From Eubacteriales bacterium (lineage in GTDB: Bacteria; Bacillota; Clostridia; JAQUNY01): 6,286 bases of DNA. Under the pieces are notes generated by a model. The model was not told the DNA's origin. It saw only the letters and a program-made list of their open reading frames with translations, and did no database searches. The position numbers were made by a program, and so were the translations under genes. Shown one piece after another: positions 5,354 through 6,286 of this stretch (its first letter is position 1; every line of letters begins with the position of its first letter). The stretch is taken from the NCBI GenBank assembly GCA_028717405.1, contig JAQUNY010000103.1, positions 1 to 6,286 of the forward strand, given 5' to 3'.

Positions 5354-6286
5354 TTATCCTGATACACGATGGGCCACAATATCATTAAACACAGATTCAT
5401 ACAAATTATACCAAAACACGGGTATCCATTCTGTTTGTTGTTCCTCTTCTCCTGCTTCCATATAATATATTTTTTTCCCCTCATCGGTGAGCGTATAAAT
5501 GCTAAATGCGACAAGGAGCTTATAATCATGACTTTTGCTGTTTATCGGGTCAAACGATTCGCCCTTATCTGTCACCACCGCATTACCCGGCAAATAATAA
5601 CTGAAGCGCCATGTATTCATTTTTATATTATCCGGCGCATCCCTGTATTGCCCCGCAAACCTTTCATTTACCAGTGTCACTCTCCCTGAAGATCCGCAAA
5701 ACCAGGTTTCATAAAGATTCACATATCTCCCGTATTCATTTTTGGCATATACATCAGCTTCATGCAGTCCGCCTTTCCTGTCAAGTGCGTAAAAACAGGT
5801 GTCTACATATAAAACATCCTCCGGATCCTGCAAGCCCTCAGTATCTATATCAAATTCAAGCTTATACCCCAAAGCTATCCCATTATAATCACGGTTTCTC
5901 GATATCGGAAAAAGAGAGCCTTCAGGACGTGACATCCCGTCTGGAAGCCCTGACATAAGGTCATATGGCTGCCTCCTGCAATATATCTCCGTATCTTTGT
6001 ATCTTATTTCTCTGTAATATTTTATCCATCTGGGATCAGCAATGCTTATGATTTGCAGGTTTGATATACTTGCTTTTTTATCTTCCTTCAAATATTCACC
6101 GGAATATACATCGCCATGCGTCCCGGCGCGATTCAATATATCAGAATGTACCATCCAGGGACCTGTCCCTTCCAGCTCTACTTCCCCGGAATATTCCGTG
6201 AAATTCTCACTCCACGCCCCCCATGAAACGCCTCCGTCTTCTGATACCCTGTATCTCCAGTAAAATAATCCGCTCGCACCCGCATC
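5354..6286 (-). CDS. C-terminal part of a large, probably extracellular protein with an Asp-box-like motif (5' truncated)
   Basis: The frame is open from the right window edge to the TAA at 5354-5356, giving 310 visible residues; the ATG at 6154 is internal to it. Near the visible start, YWRYRVSEDGGVSWGAWSE (about 9-27) reads like a beta-sandwich strand pair and contains SEDGGVSW, which fits the Asp-box pattern S-x-D-x-G-x-[TS]-W seen in sialidases and other secreted beta-rich proteins. The rest is rich in aromatic and polar residues with beta-like stretches (YNGIALGYKLEFDID, EDVLYVDTCFYALD, MNTWRFSYYLPGNA), consistent with a secreted all-beta domain. No membrane helix or cell-wall sorting signal is seen at the C terminus (ending HRVSG), so any anchor would be upstream. 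I do not recognise the family with confidence; proteins of this style occur as large surface or secreted proteins in Clostridia. No functional link with asd is evident. Confidence 0.6.
   Translation of the reverse strand, partial: DAGASGLFYWRYRVSEDGGVSWGAWSENFTEYSGEVELEGTGPWMVHSDILNRAGTHGDVYSGEYLKEDKKASISNLQIISIADPRWIKYYREIRYKDTEIYCRRQPYDLMSGLPDGMSRPEGSLFPISRNRDYNGIALGYKLEFDIDTEGLQDPEDVLYVDTCFYALDRKGGLHEADVYAKNEYGRYVNLYETWFCGSSGRVTLVNERFAGQYRDAPDNIKMNTWRFSYYLPGNAVVTDKGESFDPINSKSHDYKLLVAFSIYTLTDEGKKIYYMEAGEEEQQTEWIPVFWYNLYESVFNDIVAHRVSG

Overview
This window looks like the chromosome of an anaerobic, moderately low-GC Bacillota of the class Clostridia. That is inferred from AT-rich intergenic DNA, strong purine-rich ribosome binding sites (GGGAGG, AAAGGA), an archaeal/clostridial-type aspartate-semialdehyde dehydrogenase, a DUF4332-like helix-hairpin-helix protein, and GGGGACGGTTCTGTGTCTT-type intergenic repeats. 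I cannot name a genus from the sequence alone.

Layout: a LuxR-type regulator fragment runs off the left edge on the + strand (2-415). All other genes are on the - strand. Read in their own direction, from right to left, they are: the C-terminal part of a large, probably extracellular protein with an Asp-box-like motif (5354 to the right edge); aspartate-semialdehyde dehydrogenase, asd (3926-5017); a small helix-hairpin-helix protein (3037-3441); and a two-gene cluster of an FAD-dependent oxidoreductase (1337-2692) and a sugar phosphate isomerase/epimerase-type TIM barrel (458-1249). The last pair is convergent with the LuxR-type gene, with a weak stem-loop between them.

The oxidoreductase/TIM-barrel pair looks like a small inducible operon for oxidation and isomerisation of a sugar or polyol. 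A sigma-70-type promoter (TTGATA, 18-bp spacer, TATGAT) lies directly upstream, and its -35 box sits inside a 29-bp near-perfect palindrome, the classic arrangement for a repressor operator. Two ATACCGGYAT sites follow further upstream. asd has its own promoter (TTGCAT, 17-bp spacer, TATAAT) and a short leader with no lysine riboswitch. The helix-hairpin-helix gene has a candidate promoter (TTGACA, 16-bp spacer, TATAGT) about 330 bp upstream, giving a long leader.

The most unusual content is between genes. Three families of short repeats occur within about 2.4 kb: three head-to-tail 25-bp units downstream of the helix-hairpin-helix gene, six 21-bp units directly upstream of its ribosome binding site, and a two-forward/two-reverse array of a 25-bp imperfect palindrome between the surface-protein gene and asd. 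I see no complete new defence or mobile system. The repeat architecture and the operator-controlled pair are the points worth following.
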